A stretch of 64,000 nt of DNA from Fervidicola ferrireducens (lineage in GTDB: Bacteria; Bacillota; Thermosediminibacteria; Thermosediminibacterales; Thermosediminibacteraceae): contig NZ_LOED01000009.1 in assembly GCF_001562425.1 (NCBI RefSeq), positions 1 to 64,000 on the forward strand, given 5' to 3'. The position numbers and the translations under genes are program-made. Position 1 is the stretch's first letter. Each line of letters starts with the position of its first letter. The notes beneath the pieces are model-generated. The model did not search any database, had not been told where the DNA came from, and saw nothing but the letters and a program-made list of their open reading frames with translations. Below, piece by piece: positions 44,739-53,291 of the stretch.

Positions 44739-46163
44739 ATGGAACTGAGCTATTCCGAAAATAAAAACAATTTCGAACGCTACTGTTTTATCAACGTTGA
44801 GATTTCGGAAGATGAAATGAGTGCAACCCTTACTTTAATTTCATCTTCCGGGGGTAGAACAAACCTCAGCCTCGATGATGTTTTAAAAGAGCTGAATAAA
44901 AGAGGAGTTGTGTTCGGAATAGATACGGACAAGATAAATGAAATGCTGAAAAAGGGCATCTACAATACTCCCGTCGAAATAGCAAGGGGAATAGAGCCGA
45001 AAGAAGGTAAGGATGGGGAAATTGTGTATCACGTAGAAATTTACAAGGAATTAAAACCGAAGATCACCGAAGATGGAAGGGTAGATTTTCACGACCTAGG
45101 ATTTATTACCAATGTTAAGGAAGGGCAGTTGCTGGCAGAAATAATTCCCCCGGAAAAGGGCTTGCCGGGAAAGACGGTGACGGGGAAAATATTGCCGGCA
45201 AAGGACGGCAAGAATGTCAGATTGCGGCAGGGGAAAAACGTTTTTTTATCGGATGACGGGAAATATTTCTATTCAGCCATCGATGGACATCCGGTAATTG
45301 ACGGAGAAAGAATAAGCGTGCTTCCCGTAATGGAAATAAAGGGGGATGTGGGGCCGTCGACAGGGGATATAAATTTTGTTGGAAGCGTCAAAGTTTACGG
45401 AAATATAAAGAGCGGATACAAAATTAAAGCGGAAGGAGATATAGAAGTAGAAGGTTATGTAGAAGCGGCCGAGCTCATATCAGGCGGAAAGGTTTTTTTA
45501 AAACGGGGTATACGAGGCATGGGGAAAGGGATGGTCAAAGCCGCCGGCGACATTGTGGCAAAGTTTGCAGAAAACTGCACTTTAGAAGCCGGAAAAGATG
45601 TAATAGTGAATGAAGCAATAATGCACAGCTTAGTTTCGGCAGGAAACAAAATAGAAGTAAAAGGAAAAAAAGGCCTTTTGGTAGGCGGCAGCGCAAGGGC
45701 AGGCAAGGAGATAAGGGCGAACGTGATAGGTTCGCCGATGGCGACCGTGACTATAGTGGAGGTGGGGGTAAACCCCGAATACAAAAGAAGATTGTACGAA
45801 ATAAACCACGAACTTGAAAGTGTGGAAAGCAATTTAGCCAAAATCAAAACTGCGTTGGACATTATAGCAAAGCAGGTAAATAAAGGAATAGAAGTCCCAG
45901 AAAGAACCGATATGATAAAAAGGCTTAGGGAGTCGGAAGCTGAACTATTGGAAAAAAAGAAAGCTTTGGAAGAAGAAAAAGAAAGGCTGGCGCTGCTGAT
46001 TGAGACTATGACGCTTGCTAAGATTTCTGCCAGCGATACGGTTTTCCCGGGCGTGAACATCGTTATAGGCAATGCAAACATGAGGCTAAAAGACAAATAC
46101 GAACACGTAACCTTTTACAATCACGAAGGTCAGATAAAGTCAAGACCGTATGAAAGAAGGTGA
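44739..46163 (+). CDS. FapA-domain (DUF342) protein
   Basis: Encodes 474 aa. Resembles the DUF342/FapA family: an N-terminal region, a repetitive right-handed beta-helix-like middle (GDVGPSTGDINFVGSVKVYGNIKSG cut here as blocks GDINFVGSV and VKVYGNI), then a coiled coil (~345-420) and a short beta end. Homologs follow sigD in many clostridial fla operons; function is not established, with a link to envelope or flagellar placement suggested in some bacteria. Confidence 0.82.
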   Translation: MELSYSENKNNFERYCFINVEISEDEMSATLTLISSSGGRTNLSLDDVLKELNKRGVVFGIDTDKINEMLKKGIYNTPVEIARGIEPKEGKDGEIVYHVEIYKELKPKITEDGRVDFHDLGFITNVKEGQLLAEIIPPEKGLPGKTVTGKILPAKDGKNVRLRQGKNVFLSDDGKYFYSAIDGHPVIDGERISVLPVMEIKGDVGPSTGDINFVGSVKVYGNIKSGYKIKAEGDIEVEGYVEAAELISGGKVFLKRGIRGMGKGMVKAAGDIVAKFAENCTLEAGKDVIVNEAIMHSLVSAGNKIEVKGKKGLLVGGSARAGKEIRANVIGSPMATVTIVEVGVNPEYKRRLYEINHELESVESNLAKIKTALDIIAKQVNKGIEVPERTDMIKRLRESEAELLEKKKALEEEKERLALLIETMTLAKISASDTVFPGVNIVIGNANMRLKDKYEHVTFYNHEGQIKSRPYERR

Positions 46164-46168
46164 AGGCC

Positions 46169-46441
46169 TTGCGGCCCGTTGACATGCAGGTAATTATTCC
46201 GAAGACTTTGGAAGTGGCAAAAGAACATCAGAATCTGCAGGAATCCGGCAAAGTGGTTCAAACCATGCTAGGCGTGCAGTTTCAAAAACAGCAGGAAATA
46301 GAAAAGCGAAAAGTAAATTCGCCCACTAAATCGGAAAAAATTGAGGTGACTTCAGAAAAAGAAAGGAGAAAGGATGAAAAAAATAAAAAAAGGGAAAAAC
46401 CCTTTAAAAAAAGCAGCAATCATATTGACGTAAAAATTTAG
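46169..46441 (+). CDS. Small charged protein at the end of the fla/che operon
   Basis: Encodes about 90 aa, starting at TTG 46169 (AAGGTGAAGG upstream; GTG 46160 is the alternative). The first ~20 residues, MRPVDMQVIIPKTLEVAKEH, look conserved and I recall similar small proteins next to fapA in clostridia. The rest is a lysine/glutamate-rich tail, probably disordered. No known function. No clear terminator follows before the convergent mnmA. Confidence 0.65.
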   Translation: MRPVDMQVIIPKTLEVAKEHQNLQESGKVVQTMLGVQFQKQQEIEKRKVNSPTKSEKIEVTSEKERRKDEKNKKREKPFKKSSNHIDVKI

Positions 46442-46450
46442 CTTTTGCCG

Positions 46451-47545
46451 TTATTCTCCCTTTTTAGCTATTATTCCACCGCCTAAGACCAAATCACCGT
46501 CATAAAAAACCACCGACTGTCCTGGCGTTACCGATTTTTGCGGTTCGTCGAAAACGACCTTTATGTTGCCGGACTCTAAAGGATGAATTTCGGCCGGTTT
46601 TTCTTCAAAGTTGTAACGTATTTTTGCGTAAGCCCTAATTTTTTGAGTGAGCGAATCGAAAGCTATCCAATTGATTTTTTCCGCTTGAAATTCTTTGGTA
46701 AAAAGGTCCTTTTCCTCACCTACAATTATTGCATTTTTTTCCGGGTCAATGTTGACTACGTAGAGCGGTCTTCCCGCAGAAATACCCAATCCCCGCCTCT
46801 GACCGATGGTGTAAAAGGCAATTCCTTCATGCTGGCCCAAAACTTTTCCGCTCGTATCCAAAATTGGTCCCGGCTTTATCCGCTCAACCGCCCTTTCTTT
46901 GAGAAAGTCTTTGTAATTCGTATTAACGAAGCAGATTTCCTGGCTGTCGGGCTTTTCCGCCACGGGCAAACCGGCTTTACGGGCGATTTCTCTAATCTGA
47001 CTCTTTGTGAATTCTCCTAAAGGTAGCAGCAGATGTTCAAGCTGCTCCTGAGTCAAGTTGTAGAGGGCGTAAGATTGATCCTTGGTTTTATCCCTTCCCT
47101 TCTTTAAAAGGTACCTCCCGGATTCGCCGTCGTATTCTATTCTGGCGTAATGGCCTGTGGCTAGATAATAAGCATCGATTTCCATCGCCTTTTTTAAAAG
47201 GGCTTCGAACTTAATGTATTTATTGCAAGCTATGCAGGGATTTGGAGTCCTTCCTACCAGGTATTCGTCCACAAAGTAGTCAATTACCTTTTCGTTGAAT
47301 AACTCCTTGAAATTCAGCACGTAATAAGGAATTTTTAGCTTTTCAGCTACTTTACGCGCATCATATACGGCGCCGATGGAACAACAGCCCCCTTCCCGGT
47401 ATACGTATTCTTCGGAAGGGTCCTGCCAGATTTGCATCGTGATACCTATAACTTCGTAGCCTTGTTCCTTCAATAAATAAGCGCAGGTGGAGCTGTCAAC
47501 TCCACCGCTCATGGCAACCACCACTCTATTTTTGTTCAGCGACAT
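46451..47545 (-). CDS. mnmA: tRNA-specific 2-thiouridylase MnmA
   Basis: Encodes 364 aa. Thiolates U34 of tRNA Lys/Glu/Gln wobble positions. PP-loop SGGVDSS (13-19), catalytic Cys104 (NPCIAC) and Cys205 (QEICFV). Sulfur arrives from the cysteine desulfurase encoded two genes upstream. Its start overlaps the end of iscU by 20 nt, so translation is probably coupled. Confidence 0.95.
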   Translation of the reverse strand: MSLNKNRVVVAMSGGVDSSTCAYLLKEQGYEVIGITMQIWQDPSEEYVYREGGCCSIGAVYDARKVAEKLKIPYYVLNFKELFNEKVIDYFVDEYLVGRTPNPCIACNKYIKFEALLKKAMEIDAYYLATGHYARIEYDGESGRYLLKKGRDKTKDQSYALYNLTQEQLEHLLLPLGEFTKSQIREIARKAGLPVAEKPDSQEICFVNTNYKDFLKERAVERIKPGPILDTSGKVLGQHEGIAFYTIGQRRGLGISAGRPLYVVNIDPEKNAIIVGEEKDLFTKEFQAEKINWIAFDSLTQKIRAYAKIRYNFEEKPAEIHPLESGNIKVVFDEPQKSVTPGQSVVFYDGDLVLGGGIIAKKGE

Positions 47546-47918
47546 CTTTCCTCTCCTTTTTTCTCTTGTAATCTTCTATGGCAGCGTGCAGAGCATCGGC
47601 AGCGAGATTTGAACAATGCATTTTCACTGGGGGTAATCCGCCCAAAGCCTCGGCCACCGCTTTGTTCGTGACCTTTAAAGCTTCATCTATAGTCTTTCCC
47701 TTTACCATTTCGGTAACCATGCTACTGGTGGCTATGGCGGCTCCGCATCCGAAAGTCTTAAATTTAATGTCTTCGATCACGTTGTCTTTAACTTTTATAT
47801 ATATCTTCATTAGATCCCCGCACACCGGGTTTCCAACTTCTCCGATTCCATCCGCATCCGGGATTTCTCCCACATTTCTGGGATTCGTAAAATGTTCCAT
47901 CACTTTTTCGCTGTACAT
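47526..47918 (-). CDS. iscU: Iron-sulfur cluster scaffold IscU/NifU-type
   Basis: Encodes 130 aa. Cys33-x-Asp35, Cys58 and Cys102 are the cluster-assembly residues. Carries nascent [2Fe-2S]/[4Fe-4S] clusters built with sulfur from IscS. AAGGAGGT ribosome site, 2 nt after iscS. The usual IscU chaperone-binding LPPVK motif is present (95-99). Confidence 0.95.
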   Translation of the reverse strand: MYSEKVMEHFTNPRNVGEIPDADGIGEVGNPVCGDLMKIYIKVKDNVIEDIKFKTFGCGAAIATSSMVTEMVKGKTIDEALKVTNKAVAEALGGLPPVKMHCSNLAADALHAAIEDYKRKKERKDVAEQK

Positions 47919-47920
47919 TT

Positions 47921-49099
47921 TCAGTTACCTCCTTTTGACGGGAAAAGCGGAGACATGCTGCGCAGTTTTTCCACTATGCCGGGAAGCACTTCAAGCACGT
48001 AGTCTACGTCTTCTTCCGTATTATCCCTTCCTAAAGTGAGCCTTAAAGAACCATGGGCGATTTCATGAGGTAGCCCTATCGCTAAAAGCACGTGTGAGGG
48101 TTCGAGAGAACCCGAGGTGCACGCAGAGCCGCTAGACGCACAAATACCCTTCATATCCAGATTAAGGAGCAGGGACTCACCTTCTATATATTTGAAACAT
48201 ACGTTTACATTGTGAGGCAGCCTCTGAGTGGGATGCCCGTTTAAAATTACGTGCGGTATTCTTTCCATTATGCCTTTAATCAGTTTATCTCTGAGATAAG
48301 ACAACTTTTCATATTGTTCCATAAGTTCTTTTTCAGCCAATTCCGCTGCTTTGCCAAATCCGACGATACCCGGGACGTTTTCCGTTCCTGCGCGTCTTTT
48401 ATTTTCCTGCGCACCTCCGGTCATGAAAGGTTTAATTTTGGTGCCTTTTCTGATATATAAAGCGCCGACGCCTTTAGGGCCGTAAATTTTATGAGCTGAA
48501 ATGCTTAAAAGGTCTACCCCTAGTTCATCGACGTTGACCGGGATTTTCCCCACAGTCTGCACGGCATCGGTGTGGAAGTATATTTTTCTGTCGAGCTTTT
48601 TAAGTGCTTTCCCGATCTCTGCAATAGGCTCTATAGTCCCTATTTCGTTGTTGGCGTGCATTATGGTGACTAAAATTGTTTCATCGGTGATAGCATTTAT
48701 TACGTCTTCGACTTTTACCAGACCGTATTTGTCTACGGGGAGATATGTCACCTTGAAACCTTCTTTTTCCAAATCCTCGCAAGTGTGAAGTACTGCATGG
48801 TGTTCTATGGAGCTTGTGATGATGTGTTTTCCCTTTTCCTTATTTGCATGGGCGATGCCCCTTATTGCCCAGTTGTCCGATTCGGTACCTCCTGCGGTGA
48901 AAAATACTTCTCGTGGGTCAGCTCCTATGAGGTGGGCGACTTTTTCGCGGGCCTCTTCTATGGCTGACTTTGCTTCACGGCCGTAAGAATATATGGTCGA
49001 GGCGTTACCGAATCTTTCCGTAAAATAAGGTAGCATTGCTTCTAAGACTTCTCGCCTTACCGGAGTAGTACCGGCATGGTCCATATAAACTCTTTTCAT
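47921..49099 (-). CDS. iscS: Cysteine desulfurase IscS/NifS
   Basis: Encodes 392 aa. PLP enzyme that removes sulfur from cysteine; PLP lysine Lys204 ([10 protein letters not shown]) and catalytic Cys327 (SSGSACTSG). The start at 49099 has AAAGGAGATGAA upstream and gives the family N-terminus [13 protein letters not shown]; the longer ORF to 49264 is rejected because it overlaps iscR. Confidence 0.95.
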   Translation of the reverse strand: MKRVYMDHAGTTPVRREVLEAMLPYFTERFGNASTIYSYGREAKSAIEEAREKVAHLIGADPREVFFTAGGTESDNWAIRGIAHANKEKGKHIITSSIEHHAVLHTCEDLEKEGFKVTYLPVDKYGLVKVEDVINAITDETILVTIMHANNEIGTIEPIAEIGKALKKLDRKIYFHTDAVQTVGKIPVNVDELGVDLLSISAHKIYGPKGVGALYIRKGTKIKPFMTGGAQENKRRAGTENVPGIVGFGKAAELAEKELMEQYEKLSYLRDKLIKGIMERIPHVILNGHPTQRLPHNVNVCFKYIEGESLLLNLDMKGICASSGSACTSGSLEPSHVLLAIGLPHEIAHGSLRLTLGRDNTEEDVDYVLEVLPGIVEKLRSMSPLFPSKGGN

Positions 49100-49146
49100 A
49101 AGTTCATCTCCTTTTTTTTGATAAAATGAAATTTTATTCTTGTAAA

Positions 49147-49599
49147 CTAAATATAATACATATAGCTTTCCGATGAGGTCTTGCGTTTTTCTGCTTCGTC
49201 GCACATGTCCTGAAGCGTTATCGAATCCACCGCCTGAATTATACTGTCTCTTATTTTTTCCCACACTAGCCGCATTATGCAGGTTTCTGCTTTGTCACAT
49301 TCTACCGGGTCCTGTTCCAGAACGCAATCAACAAGCCCAATCGGCCCTTCAAGGGCCCTTAAAACATCGCCTACCGTTATTTCTGAAGGTTTTTTGGCCA
49401 GCATATAGCCGCCTTGAGCGCCGCGGATGCTTTTTACCAGTCCCGCCTTTCTCAAAATCATTATGAGCTGCTCTAAATAATGTTCTGAAATATTCTGCCT
49501 GTCGGCGATGCTTTTCAAAGGAATAGGCCCTTTCCCGTAATTGACAGCTAAATCAAACATGGCAGTAAGACCATAACGGCCTTTAGTCGTGAGTTTCAA
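49147..49599 (-). CDS. iscR: Rrf2-family regulator, IscR-like
   Basis: Encodes 150 aa. Winged helix N-terminus ([37 protein letters not shown]) and three cysteines (92, 101, 107) placed to hold an Fe-S cluster as in IscR. TTG 49599 with AAGGGGCG upstream gives the family start. First gene of iscR-iscS-iscU-mnmA, so feedback control by cluster status is likely (inference). A CymR-type regulator is the alternative but would lack the cysteine trio. Confidence 0.88.
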   Translation of the reverse strand: MKLTTKGRYGLTAMFDLAVNYGKGPIPLKSIADRQNISEHYLEQLIMILRKAGLVKSIRGAQGGYMLAKKPSEITVGDVLRALEGPIGLVDCVLEQDPVECDKAETCIMRLVWEKIRDSIIQAVDSITLQDMCDEAEKRKTSSESYMYYI

Positions 49600-49647
49600 T
49601 TTGATTCGCCCCTTAATTCCTATCGTTTTAGTTGGTTTTCTGTAAAT

Positions 49648-49676
49648 AATATACTCCATATTAACTAGAATGTCAA
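49648..49676 (-). promoter_or_regulatory. Promoter of the iscR operon
   Basis: On the minus strand: -35 TTGACA (49671-49676), 17-nt spacer, -10 TATATT (49648-49653), about 50 nt from iscR. A match to sigma-A consensus in 11 of 12 positions. Confidence 0.85.
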
Positions 49677-49682
49677 GCTGGT

Positions 49683-49726
49683 TAAAACAAAACACCGCTT
49701 TTTAAGTTCGAACTTAAAAAGCGGTG
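49683..49726 (-). terminator. Terminator after nfu gene: 34-nt perfect palindrome
   Basis: CACCGCTTTTTAAGTTC and its exact reverse complement meet at 49709/49710 (49693-49726). In minus-strand RNA this is a 15-bp stem with a TCGA-type loop and a TTTTGTTTT tract, ending the nfu transcript before the iscR promoter. Confidence 0.85.
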
Positions 49727-49745
49727 CGGTATCATGAATTATTTT

Positions 49746-49970
49746 TTAAACTGCTTGTACCTCTTTTACTCCGGGCACTTCCTCTTTTAAAACCTGTTCG
49801 ATCCCGTTTTTAAGAGTCATGGTTGAAAACGGGCAACCAAAGCAACTTCCGGTGAGTCTTACTTTAACGATACCCTTTTCTTCGTCTACATCCACTAATT
49901 CCACATCGCCGCCGTCCGCCTGCAGGGAGGGGCGTATCTTATTTAGAACTTCTTCAATTTTTTCCTTCAA
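49746..49970 (-). CDS. NifU-C-terminal-domain Fe-S scaffold (Nfu type)
   Basis: Encodes 74 aa. Single NifU_C domain with Cys43-x-x-Cys46 (GSCFGCPFS) that carries [4Fe-4S] clusters. TTG 49970 with AGGAAGTG upstream gives the family start ([20 protein letters not shown]); the upstream ATG extension to 50015 would place the promoter -10 inside the gene. Confidence 0.9.
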   Translation of the reverse strand: MKEKIEEVLNKIRPSLQADGGDVELVDVDEEKGIVKVRLTGSCFGCPFSTMTLKNGIEQVLKEEVPGVKEVQAV

Positions 49971-50014
49971 GATGTAGCACTTCCTTTCGTGGAAAATGTT
50001 TTTTGGTAAGGTCA

Positions 50015-50043
50015 ATTATATCAAAACTCTCCATTGCTATCAA
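50015..50043 (-). promoter_or_regulatory. Promoter of the nfu gene
   Basis: On the minus strand: -35 TTGATA (50038-50043), 17-nt spacer, -10 TATAAT (50015-50020). Confidence 0.8.
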
Positions 50044-50062
50044 TTATTTTACTCAATTTCGT

Positions 50063-50091
50063 TGACTTTTTTTCGTAACTCATGTTATAGT
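50063..50091 (+). promoter_or_regulatory. Promoter of the hisC-type gene
   Basis: -35 TTGACT (50063-50068), 17-nt spacer, -10 TTATAG (50086-50091). Divergent from the nfu promoter 20 nt away. Confidence 0.75.
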
Positions 50092-50130
50092 TTTTATTAA
50101 TTTAAAGTATGAATGGGGGTACATAACGAT

Positions 50131-51219
50131 ATGACGAAGTATAAAAGAGAAGACCTTGTAAACCTTCTTCCATATAAACCTGCTAAAGTAAAAGAAGCAA
50201 TAAGGCTTCATGCTAATGAAAGCCCTTACGACCTGCCGGAAGATTTGAAGGAGTCCATTTTTGACCGGGTTAGGAAAGAAAGCTTTAACTATTATTACGA
50301 CCCGAACTGTGATGAACTGAGAGAAGCGCTGTCGGGATATCTTGGAATACAACCGGAAAAGATATTTGTAGGCAGTGGAGCGGATGAGATTATATACGAT
50401 ATAGTTTTGGCTTTTGCCGGACCGGGAAGGGAGGTTATAATACCCGTTCCTTCTTTTCCAAGCTACGAAACCTTTTCTGTAATATCCGGTGCAAAAGTAG
50501 TTCGCGTTCCCTTGCTGCTGGAAGAGGATTCCGCAGATTGCTGTTGGAAGCTGGATGTCCCGAAAATAAAAAGCCAGTTTAAAAAGGATGCACCCCAGGT
50601 AATGTTTATATGTTATCCCAATAACCCTACCGGCGATTACTTCAGGGAACCCGATGTATTTGAATTAATAAAAGATTTTAACGGGATAGTAGCCGTAGAT
50701 GAAGCATATTTTGAATTCGGCGGGAAGACATTTATAAAAAGACTTTCCCAATTTCCCAATTTGGTCATAATTAGAACTTTTTCTAAAGTGTTTTCCCTGG
50801 CAGGTCTGCGAATCGGCTATGCGGTGGCGGATGAAAACATAATCGAAGAATTATATAAAGTAAAGCCACCTTACAACGTAAATCTCTTTTCCCAGATAGC
50901 GGCAGTTGAAGTTTTAAAGCATATGGATTGGGTGGAAGAGGTAAAAAAGAAAATAATAAAGGCAAGGGAAGAATTAAAAAACAAGTTAAAAGAATTGCCT
51001 GGGATAACGGTGTACCCCAGCAGTACCAACTTCCTCTTGTGCAAATTCAAAGTTCCAAGAGACCTTGTATACCAAAAGCTCTTGGAAAAAGGTATCCTTG
51101 TAAGAAAGCCGGAAGGGAAAGAAGTGGAAAATATGTTGCGTTTTAGCGTGGGGACACCTGAACAGAATGAATTTTTGGCACAGTCCCTCGAAGACATCTT
51201 GAAAGAGCATTTGCAATAA
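50131..51219 (+). CDS. hisC: Histidinol-phosphate aminotransferase family protein
   Basis: Encodes 362 aa. Class I/II PLP aminotransferase with the HisC-type N-terminus (LLPYKPAK, then RLHANESPYD), the GSGADEIIYD block, the NPTG motif, the VDEAYFEF motif and PLP lysine in RTFSKVFSLAGLRIGY. Catalyses histidinol phosphate formation; enzymes of this type also accept aromatic amino acids. No other his gene is near, so the physiological substrate is uncertain. ATG 50131 is favoured by the GGGGGT site; ATG 50113 is upstream of it. Confidence 0.88.
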   Translation: MTKYKREDLVNLLPYKPAKVKEAIRLHANESPYDLPEDLKESIFDRVRKESFNYYYDPNCDELREALSGYLGIQPEKIFVGSGADEIIYDIVLAFAGPGREVIIPVPSFPSYETFSVISGAKVVRVPLLLEEDSADCCWKLDVPKIKSQFKKDAPQVMFICYPNNPTGDYFREPDVFELIKDFNGIVAVDEAYFEFGGKTFIKRLSQFPNLVIIRTFSKVFSLAGLRIGYAVADENIIEELYKVKPPYNVNLFSQIAAVEVLKHMDWVEEVKKKIIKAREELKNKLKELPGITVYPSSTNFLLCKFKVPRDLVYQKLLEKGILVRKPEGKEVENMLRFSVGTPEQNEFLAQSLEDILKEHLQ

Positions 51220-51284
51220 ATACATAAAAATAAAAACGTTAGCGCAAACTTATAAAAAACGAAAGGAAAGAAGAGGGAGAAACT

Positions 51285-51494
51285 ATGTCTAAAAATAAAA
51301 AGACCGCAGAAAAATCAGAAAAAGAACTTGAAAAATTGAAAGCTGAAGTTGCGAGGGAACTAAATCTGGAGGATGACATTAAAAAAAGAGGATGGGAAAA
51401 CTTAACCGCCAGAGAGACGGGGAAAATAGGGGGGCACATGGTAAAGAAATTGATGCGCAAGGCCAGGGAAGATATGCATAAAAAAGAAAGTTAA
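51285..51494 (+). CDS. Alpha/beta-type small acid-soluble spore protein
   Basis: Encodes 69 aa. Carries the family pattern LKAEVARELNL, then GWENLTARETGKIGGHMVKK. These proteins coat spore DNA and protect it. They are made in the forespore under sigma-G, though I could not place a convincing sigma-G promoter. This is direct evidence that the organism belongs to a sporulating lineage. Ribosome site GAAGAGGGAG. Confidence 0.88.
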   Translation: MSKNKKTAEKSEKELEKLKAEVARELNLEDDIKKRGWENLTARETGKIGGHMVKKLMRKAREDMHKKES

Positions 51495-51613
51495 TCGAAA
51501 TCGGAAGGCCGGGAAAGACAAGAACGACAGATATATTGACCAGATATTCAAAGAAAAAACGCGATAATTTATGGATAAACCGAATAAACAGTTATAAAGA
51601 AATCTCATTGTTT

Positions 51614-51642
51614 TTGACAGCGAATTAATTATCGGGTATACT
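51614..51642 (+). promoter_or_regulatory. Promoter of the tRNA cluster
   Basis: -35 TTGACA (51614-51619), 17-nt spacer, -10 TATACT (51637-51642), 15 nt before the first tRNA. Confidence 0.88.
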
Positions 51643-51656
51643 TAAAATTGTCGCGA

Positions 51657-51732
51657 GGGCGGATAGCTCAGCTGGGAGAGCACGTGCCTTACAAGCACGG
51701 GGTCACAGGTTCGAGCCCTGTTTCGCCCACCA
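51657..51732 (+). tRNA. tRNA-Val (anticodon TAC)
   Basis: Full cloverleaf with acceptor GGGCGGA/TTCGCCC, anticodon arm CGTGC-CTTACAA-GCACG, T arm with GGTTCGAGCC and encoded CCA. Confidence 0.97.
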
Positions 51733-51744
51733 AAAATGGTATGC

Positions 51745-51822
51745 GGCCCAGTAGTTCAGTTGGTTTAGAACGCCAGCCTGTCACGCTGGAGGTCGAGGGT
51801 TCGAGTCCCTTCTGGGTCGCCA
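51745..51822 (+). tRNA. tRNA-Asp (anticodon GTC)
   Basis: Acceptor GGCCCAG/CTGGGTC, anticodon arm CCAGC-CTGTCAC-GCTGG, discriminator G as expected for Asp, encoded CCA. Confidence 0.97.
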
Positions 51823-51832
51823 TATCAATCAT

Positions 51833-51908
<76 letters not shown>

Positions 51909-51914
51909 GTTTGT

Positions 51915-51989
51915 GCGGAAGTGGCTCAGAGGTAGAGCATCGCCTTGCCAAGGCGAGGGTCGCGGGTTCAAGTCCCGTCTTCCGCTCCA
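51915..51989 (+). tRNA. tRNA-Gly (anticodon GCC)
   Basis: Acceptor GCGGAAG/CTTCCGC, anticodon arm CGCCT-TGCC-AAGGCG, discriminator T, encoded CCA. Confidence 0.97.
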
Positions 51990-52003
51990 TTTTTTATTTA
52001 AAT

Positions 52004-52077
<74 letters not shown>

Positions 52078-52091
52078 AAAAAAGAAAATAG

Positions 52092-52180
52092 GCCGGGGTG
52101 GCGGAACTGGCAGACGCACAGGACTTAAAATCCTGGGGGTAGCAATACCCATACCGGTTCGATTCCGGTTCCCGGCACCA
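52092..52180 (+). tRNA. tRNA-Leu (anticodon TAA)
   Basis: Class II tRNA with a long variable arm (GGGGGTAGCAATACCC), anticodon loop CTTAAAA, acceptor GCCGGGG/TCCCGGC, encoded CCA. Confidence 0.97.
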
Positions 52181-52188
52181 CATAAAGT

Positions 52189-52263
52189 GGGCGCTTAGCT
52201 CAGTGGGAGAGCGCTTCCTTGACGCGGAAGAGGTCGTAAGTTCGATCCTTACAGCGCCCACCA
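52189..52263 (+). tRNA. tRNA-Val (anticodon GAC)
   Basis: Acceptor GGGCGCT/AGCGCCC, anticodon arm CTTCC-TTGACGC-GGAAG, encoded CCA. With the TAC isoacceptor at the start of the cluster this reads all four Val codons. Confidence 0.97.
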
Positions 52264-52296
52264 TTTTTATGCCAACTTTCAAACTGCAAGAAATAC

Positions 52297-52318
52297 GCCC
52301 TTATAAGGGCTTTTTTTA
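52297..52318 (+). terminator. Terminator of the tRNA cluster
   Basis: GCCCTT-AT-AAGGGC stem followed by seven T. Confidence 0.85.
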
Positions 52319-52374
52319 TAGCTGATTTGCTGCCTTTGAGGAAAAGTCACGCGGAATAATGTGAGGTTTGAGGA

Positions 52375-52983
52375 ATGGAAGGCATTTACCCCATTTTTCA
52401 ATTGGTATTTACACCTTTAATAGGGGCTTTCATAGGCTGGCAGACTAACGTGCTCGCGATAAGGTTGATATTCCGCCCTTTGAAGCCGATAAAAATTCTG
52501 GGGATGGAATTTCAGGGCCTTATCCCCAAGAGGAGAAAGGAACTAGCTAAAAATATAGGAGAAGTTTTAGAAAGAGAGATTATCTCTTCAGATGATATAA
52601 TAAACCGATTGACGGCGGAAGAAATGAAGCTTCAAATACTGTCGCGTATTAAGAGTATAATAGAGCAGAAAATCAATGAAAAGCTGGCTTATTTGCCTGG
52701 CTCGTTGAAGACGGTAATAGCGAATTTTTTACTAGATGCAGTGGACAGAAATGGCGAAATGGTTTATGAGGAATTAAAGAAAGACTTGACAGCAAAGGTA
52801 AAAGAAAAATTCAAATTAGGTTCAATGGTGGAAGAAAAATTGAATTCTCTTGACTTAAATCAGCTTGAGGAACTTATAGTAAAGCTTTCAAAGAAAGAGT
52901 TAAGACAAATCGAGTTGCTTGGCGGGGTTATAGGATTCTTTATAGGCCTCATCCAGGCTGTCTTTTTGCACTTCTTCAACTAA
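52375..52983 (+). CDS. DUF445 family membrane protein (short form)
   Basis: Encodes 202 aa. N- and C-terminal hydrophobic segments (about 5-25 with FTPLIGAFIGWQTNVLAIRL, and 184-200) enclose a helical cytoplasmic region. The GWQTN-AIR-FRP motif and IPKRRKELAKNIGEVLE are typical of DUF445/YheB proteins, which are linked to envelope or spore-related processes without a defined activity. About half the length of Bacillus YheB. Confidence 0.78.
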   Translation: MEGIYPIFQLVFTPLIGAFIGWQTNVLAIRLIFRPLKPIKILGMEFQGLIPKRRKELAKNIGEVLEREIISSDDIINRLTAEEMKLQILSRIKSIIEQKINEKLAYLPGSLKTVIANFLLDAVDRNGEMVYEELKKDLTAKVKEKFKLGSMVEEKLNSLDLNQLEELIVKLSKKELRQIELLGGVIGFFIGLIQAVFLHFFN

Positions 52984-53006
52984 TACATGAAATCATCTTC
53001 TAAAAC

Positions 53007-53035
53007 TTGACATTACAATTTAAAGGGATTATAAT
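53007..53035 (+). promoter_or_regulatory. Promoter of thrS
   Basis: Full consensus: -35 TTGACA (53007-53012), 17-nt spacer, -10 TATAAT (53030-53035). It drives the T-box leader. Confidence 0.92.
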
Positions 53036-53049
53036 TGACTAAAACTAAA

Positions 53050-53250
53050 TAATATCGAGGGGCTATGAAGAGAAGAGTAGGCTTACGATTTCTCCCAGAG
53101 AGGGGCCGGCAGCTGGAAAGGTCCTGAGAATAGTAAGCCGAAAACCGCCTCGGAGTCCTCAGGTGGCACCTTTAACGCCATAAGAGTCAAAAAATAAGGG
53201 TGGAACCACGGGAGCAAACCTCCCGTCCCTTGCGGGGCGGGAGGTTTTTC
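53050..53250 (+). promoter_or_regulatory. T-box riboswitch, threonyl (thrS leader)
   Basis: Stem I is closed by CGAGG (53056-53060)/CCTCG and contains GGCTTAC/GTAAGCC and an AGAGAGG motif. The specifier bulge before it closes reads GAAAACCGC, giving codon ACC (53144-53146, Thr). The T-box proper AAGGGTGGAACCACGGG is at 53196-53212. A strong terminator (CCTCCCGTCCC / GGGGCGGGAGG plus T-run, 53219-53249) competes with the antiterminator. Uncharged tRNA-Thr should prevent termination and raise ThrRS. Confidence 0.95.
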
Positions 53251-53291
53251 AATTTTAGTAAAAAAATTGATATGAAAAGAGGTGGTTGGCA

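Noticed and set aside
46441-46455. Bidirectional terminator between the fla operon and mnmA
   Set aside because: No stem with a T-run on either strand; termination there is unresolved.
49100-49264. N-terminal extension of iscS
   Set aside because: It overlaps the iscR end and lacks family similarity; the start at 49099 has AAAGGAG upstream.
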